Below are positions 61,201 to 64,000 of a stretch of DNA of 64,000 nt, in pieces. Made by a program: the position numbers and the translations under genes. This stretch comes from Cheilinus undulatus (taxonomy: Eukaryota > Chordata > Actinopteri > Labriformes > Labridae), in contig NC_054881.1 in assembly GCF_018320785.1 (NCBI RefSeq), positions 17,980,275 to 18,044,274 of the forward strand, given 5' to 3'. How positions within the stretch are numbered: the first letter of the stretch is position 1; each line of letters begins with the position of its first letter. Below the pieces are notes generated by a model. It had not been told where the DNA came from and searched no databases. It saw only the letters and a list, made by a program, of their open reading frames with translations.

Positions 61201-62459
61201 ACACAAATATAACCTGGTTAAAATACTCGAAGTCCCATTAGCAAAAAAACAAAACAAAACAAAAAAACAGTACTTTAGGTTTGTTGTATGACAGAAGGCT
61301 GTGGTTTTGACCTCCAGGCAAAATTTCAGTCATTAAAAACACCTTCAAGTACAAAAAATAAAGTTTAAAAATAAAAAAATAAGGCAATGATATCTACTCT
61401 ACTCTAATGTTTCATTTTTTAAGTGTAAGTGTGATGTGAGCTTCCGTTTCTCTGCGGTCTTTGTATGAGCAGTCTGAGTTGCTATGTTGTTGAATATTCT
61501 CAAGTTCCTGATATTGCTCCTTCAAATAAAAAGTCTTTATTAACAGAATAAACAGGGACTTTTTTGTGATGAATTTGTCAGAAGTAGAACAGGTCTATCA
61601 TTGACTACTCTAGCCAGCAATGCGAGCAGAGAGCAGGGACTAATGGTTTCTGCTTTCGGAGAGAGAGAGACACAACCATAGCCAGGCTTTGTCTGCTCCC
61701 CAGTAGTTAAAATTAGGTAAGGTACATACATGTTAACTAAAATCATGATAAAACACTCCTCAAATAGGTTACAAAAGGTTTCAACCCATAAGCAGCTTTT
61801 CCATCCTAAATTGTTCCAAAAACCCAGCCTGATGTTTATCAAATAAACCACTTAATTATTTTATTATGGTTCCTGACTTTAGTGAAAATATAAGCAGGGT
61901 TACAGTGCACACAGCAGAAGAAAGACTAGATTGAATTAGCCCATGTAGGCTTCAGGCTAACTGACCACCAGTTACAAATCAAGCATAAACAGATTTAAAT
62001 CACTTACTGCAGAAGCCTGGAGCATCTTAATTTGCAACATAACTGAGCAACAAACACTAAAGCACAGAGACAAGAAAAGCCAATTCACAGATCAAGCTGA
62101 ATGGAGAGGAACAAAACAGCCAACTTGGGATATTAAATCTCAAAAAAGCAGTTTCAAGAGGTACAGGAGGCGCTTTTATATTTCAATTCATCAGCAAAAT
62201 CACAAATAAAATGCAAATGCAGCCAAAGACATGAAAGAATAATGTTTAAGTTAAGCAAAGAAAATATAGATACTGCCCCTGAGTCCCAGCAAATAATGAG
62301 AAAAGGCATATTTATATCATTATAACAAAGCCTGACATGCTTAAAGCAAGCCTGCATCTCAGCGCAGGAAGAAGAGCAGGCGACAGCTGGTGGTTTTACC
62401 TTTGGGTGGCTGGATTATAGCTTTCCCAGCATCCTTTGAGGGACCTTTGGTAGAAGAGT
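55262..62459 (-). CDS. vldlr: VLDL receptor, 3' end (partial)
   Basis: The last four coding exons are present: 62400-62459, 57847-57924, 56930-57099 and 55262-55297 (stop at 55264-55262). The rest of the gene lies past 64000. The first two encode the O-glycosylated Ser/Thr/Pro stem ([13 protein letters not shown], then [17 protein letters not shown]). The transmembrane helix spans the second and third ([20 protein letters not shown]). The third holds the cytoplasmic tail with FDNPVY, the NPxY signal for clathrin uptake and Dab1 binding. The tail ends [17 protein letters not shown], close to human ...SVVSTDDDLA. VLDLR is a cell-surface receptor for apoE lipoproteins and Reelin. The last exon adds only 11 residues, a split shared with the family. 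Phases agree at every join. Confidence 0.93.
57925..62399 (-). other. vldlr intron, no feature seen
   Basis: This 4.5-kb intron separates the two stem exons. I see no transposon text, SINE or coding block in it. Short open frames such as 59854-60108 lack family similarity and splice logic. A short A-rich run (aacaaaacaaaacaaaa) lies at about 61247-61265. Confidence 0.5.
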
Positions 62460-64000
62460 CTGTTACAAAAAGAGCCAAGAGTCATGCTTTTGTTTACAAA
62501 ACTTAAAAAATCCTCACATCAGGCTGCCCTATTTTTAAACTGTGCTCATACAAGTAGGCCTGTGAAAATAGATCAGATCTCAGGAGATGAAACTAGTAAA
62601 TAAATGCTCGATAGATGAAAGCGAGAATCCAGTTTTCTTCATCAGAAAGCCATCACAAAGATGAGATACAACACAAAACTGGGCTGACACCAGCTACACT
62701 GTACAGACACAGCAGTGTTACATCTCTACAGTAAGACAAATTCTTATGGTCTGTCTGCTTTGATACAAATGTTAACAGTCAAACAAGACTCACCCACAAG
62801 CTGGTAAGGAAAAGAGGCACTCAGATGCTTTTTTAACTCATTGAAGACACTGTAAAGTTTACAGTAAAGCTCATTAATCAGGAGGTCTCTATCAGCTGCT
62901 GTACAACCAGTACAGACCGAGCAGCAACAATAAACTCCTCACAGGCTGATCAATAAGCCTCGGTAAGCAGAAGCAGCAGAGTGTTGCAGTGTTTACTGTA
63001 AAATCACCGCTCAGAAAGGTCTGCTGTGTAGGAGTAGAATAATAATGCATATCATCTATGCTGACAAACAAAGCAGAGCACAGTCGTACTGAAGTGCTCT
63101 CAAAAGAATTCACCTACACAGACTGTACCTGAGATTCTTTACAGATCAAATGATTGCTCTAGAATAAGACAAGTTTATTTATCATTAGTACTGCCATGAT
63201 ACCTGGAGCACTACAAGGACTTAGCATTTCACAGCTAAAATTACAATGATCAAAACTGTTGGGGCAAGCAAAGATAATTTTACTCCAACTCAGTCATTAT
63301 CAAAAATTGCCTGATTTTGAGGTTTAAACAAAGCCTCTGGATTGAAAATGAAATTACATTTGGATGTTCAGTTCACGAATTTGATTTTTCCTTTCATTTT
63401 GACCATCTAGGACCTCACTAAATGTTTGCATCAGACTTCTTCAGCCTCATATTTGACTCTTAAGGCTCATTTATGCTCTATGTTCAAAATGTAAACAGAT
63501 AAGGAGGCAGATTTTGGTCTATAGCACTGATCATCAACTGGAGGCCCGGGGTCTACATCAGGTCCCCCACAGCTTCCCATCCGGCCCCCAGAAAATTATT
63601 ATATCAAGAAAATGTGAGGAAAATATGCTATGGTATTTACTAGGGATGCACAGAAATGAAATTTCTTGGGCGAAATGGAAAACCGAAAATGAGAAAACCA
63701 AGGCCAAAAAATGAAAACCAAAACACCAAAAGAAATTATTATGCCAATTATTAGTACCATTGCATTCATGGCTATGACTGTGTACTAACCTCACTAAAAT
63801 CAATTGTAATTGCATAAATTAATATTAATACTTCAAAGAATAAATCACTGACATTCCAACAATACACAATATAAAATAAAATAAAATACAAAATAAAATG
63901 TGTAACTTGACCCCACTCATGTATACATTAAATCAGTGATTCTCCACCTTTTTTCAGTCGTGTACCCCCTTTGAAGTATTTTTTCAGCCAAGTATCCCCT
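62460..64000 (-). other. vldlr intron with probable hAT-like repeats at the window end
   Basis: No exon is found to the window edge. Around 63526-63600 the text gatcatcaactggaggcccg resembles the ends of hAT-type repeats. At 63643-63720 gggatgcacagaaatgaaat begins a purine-rich repeat, and 63933-64000 (cagtgattctccaccttttt, then tgtaccccctttgaagtatt) looks like another hAT-type terminus cut by the edge. These are recognised by resemblance only. Confidence 0.35.

Overview
The window is vertebrate nuclear DNA from a ray-finned fish, probably a spiny-rayed (percomorph) teleost. The evidence is intron-split genes with GT-AG borders, teleost-like protein versions, many decayed Tc1-type DNA transposons, tRNA-derived SINEs, LINE and Penelope-like fragments, and AT-rich microsatellites. 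I read all exon borders from the sequence by matching splice sites and codon phase. I could run no alignment or database search.

Five host genes are present. brcc3 (+, 1361-2420) is the JAMM deubiquitinase BRCC36 in only two coding exons. cfap44 (-, 5427-28787) is the WD-repeat and coiled-coil axonemal protein CFAP44, 34 coding exons and 1774 aa. pum3 (+, coding 30803-40801) is the nucleolar Pumilio-family protein PUM3, 17 coding exons and 657 aa. kcnv2 (-, 42088-52081) is the silent Kv subunit Kv8.2, 9 exons and 547 aa. vldlr (-, 55262 to beyond 64000) is represented by the last four coding exons of the VLDL receptor. The order vldlr-kcnv2-pum3 matches human 9p24. cfap44 and pum3 are divergent; pum3 and kcnv2 converge tail to tail; kcnv2 and vldlr run in the same direction.

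The genes do not form one pathway. cfap44 is a motile-cilium gene and has a perfect RFX X-box (29056-29068) 269 bp upstream of its ATG. kcnv2 is known as a photoreceptor channel subunit, brcc3 acts in BRISC/BRCA1-A, pum3 in ribosome and nucleolar biology, and vldlr in Reelin and lipoprotein endocytosis.

The space between exons is filled by repeats: at least seven Tc1/mariner pieces (one split by a LINE), four tRNA-derived SINE pieces, a Penelope-like fossil, two fold-back elements built of inverted arrays of a 19-bp AT-rich unit, a TIR element with internal duplication in pum3, degenerate pentamer arrays, and a 100-bp AT run. The observations I rate highest are a U12-type intron in cfap44, the cfap44 X-box, the nine-exon kcnv2 compared with the two-exon human gene, the intron-poor brcc3, and a Tc1 copy lying against a cfap44 splice acceptor. 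I found no wholly new system.
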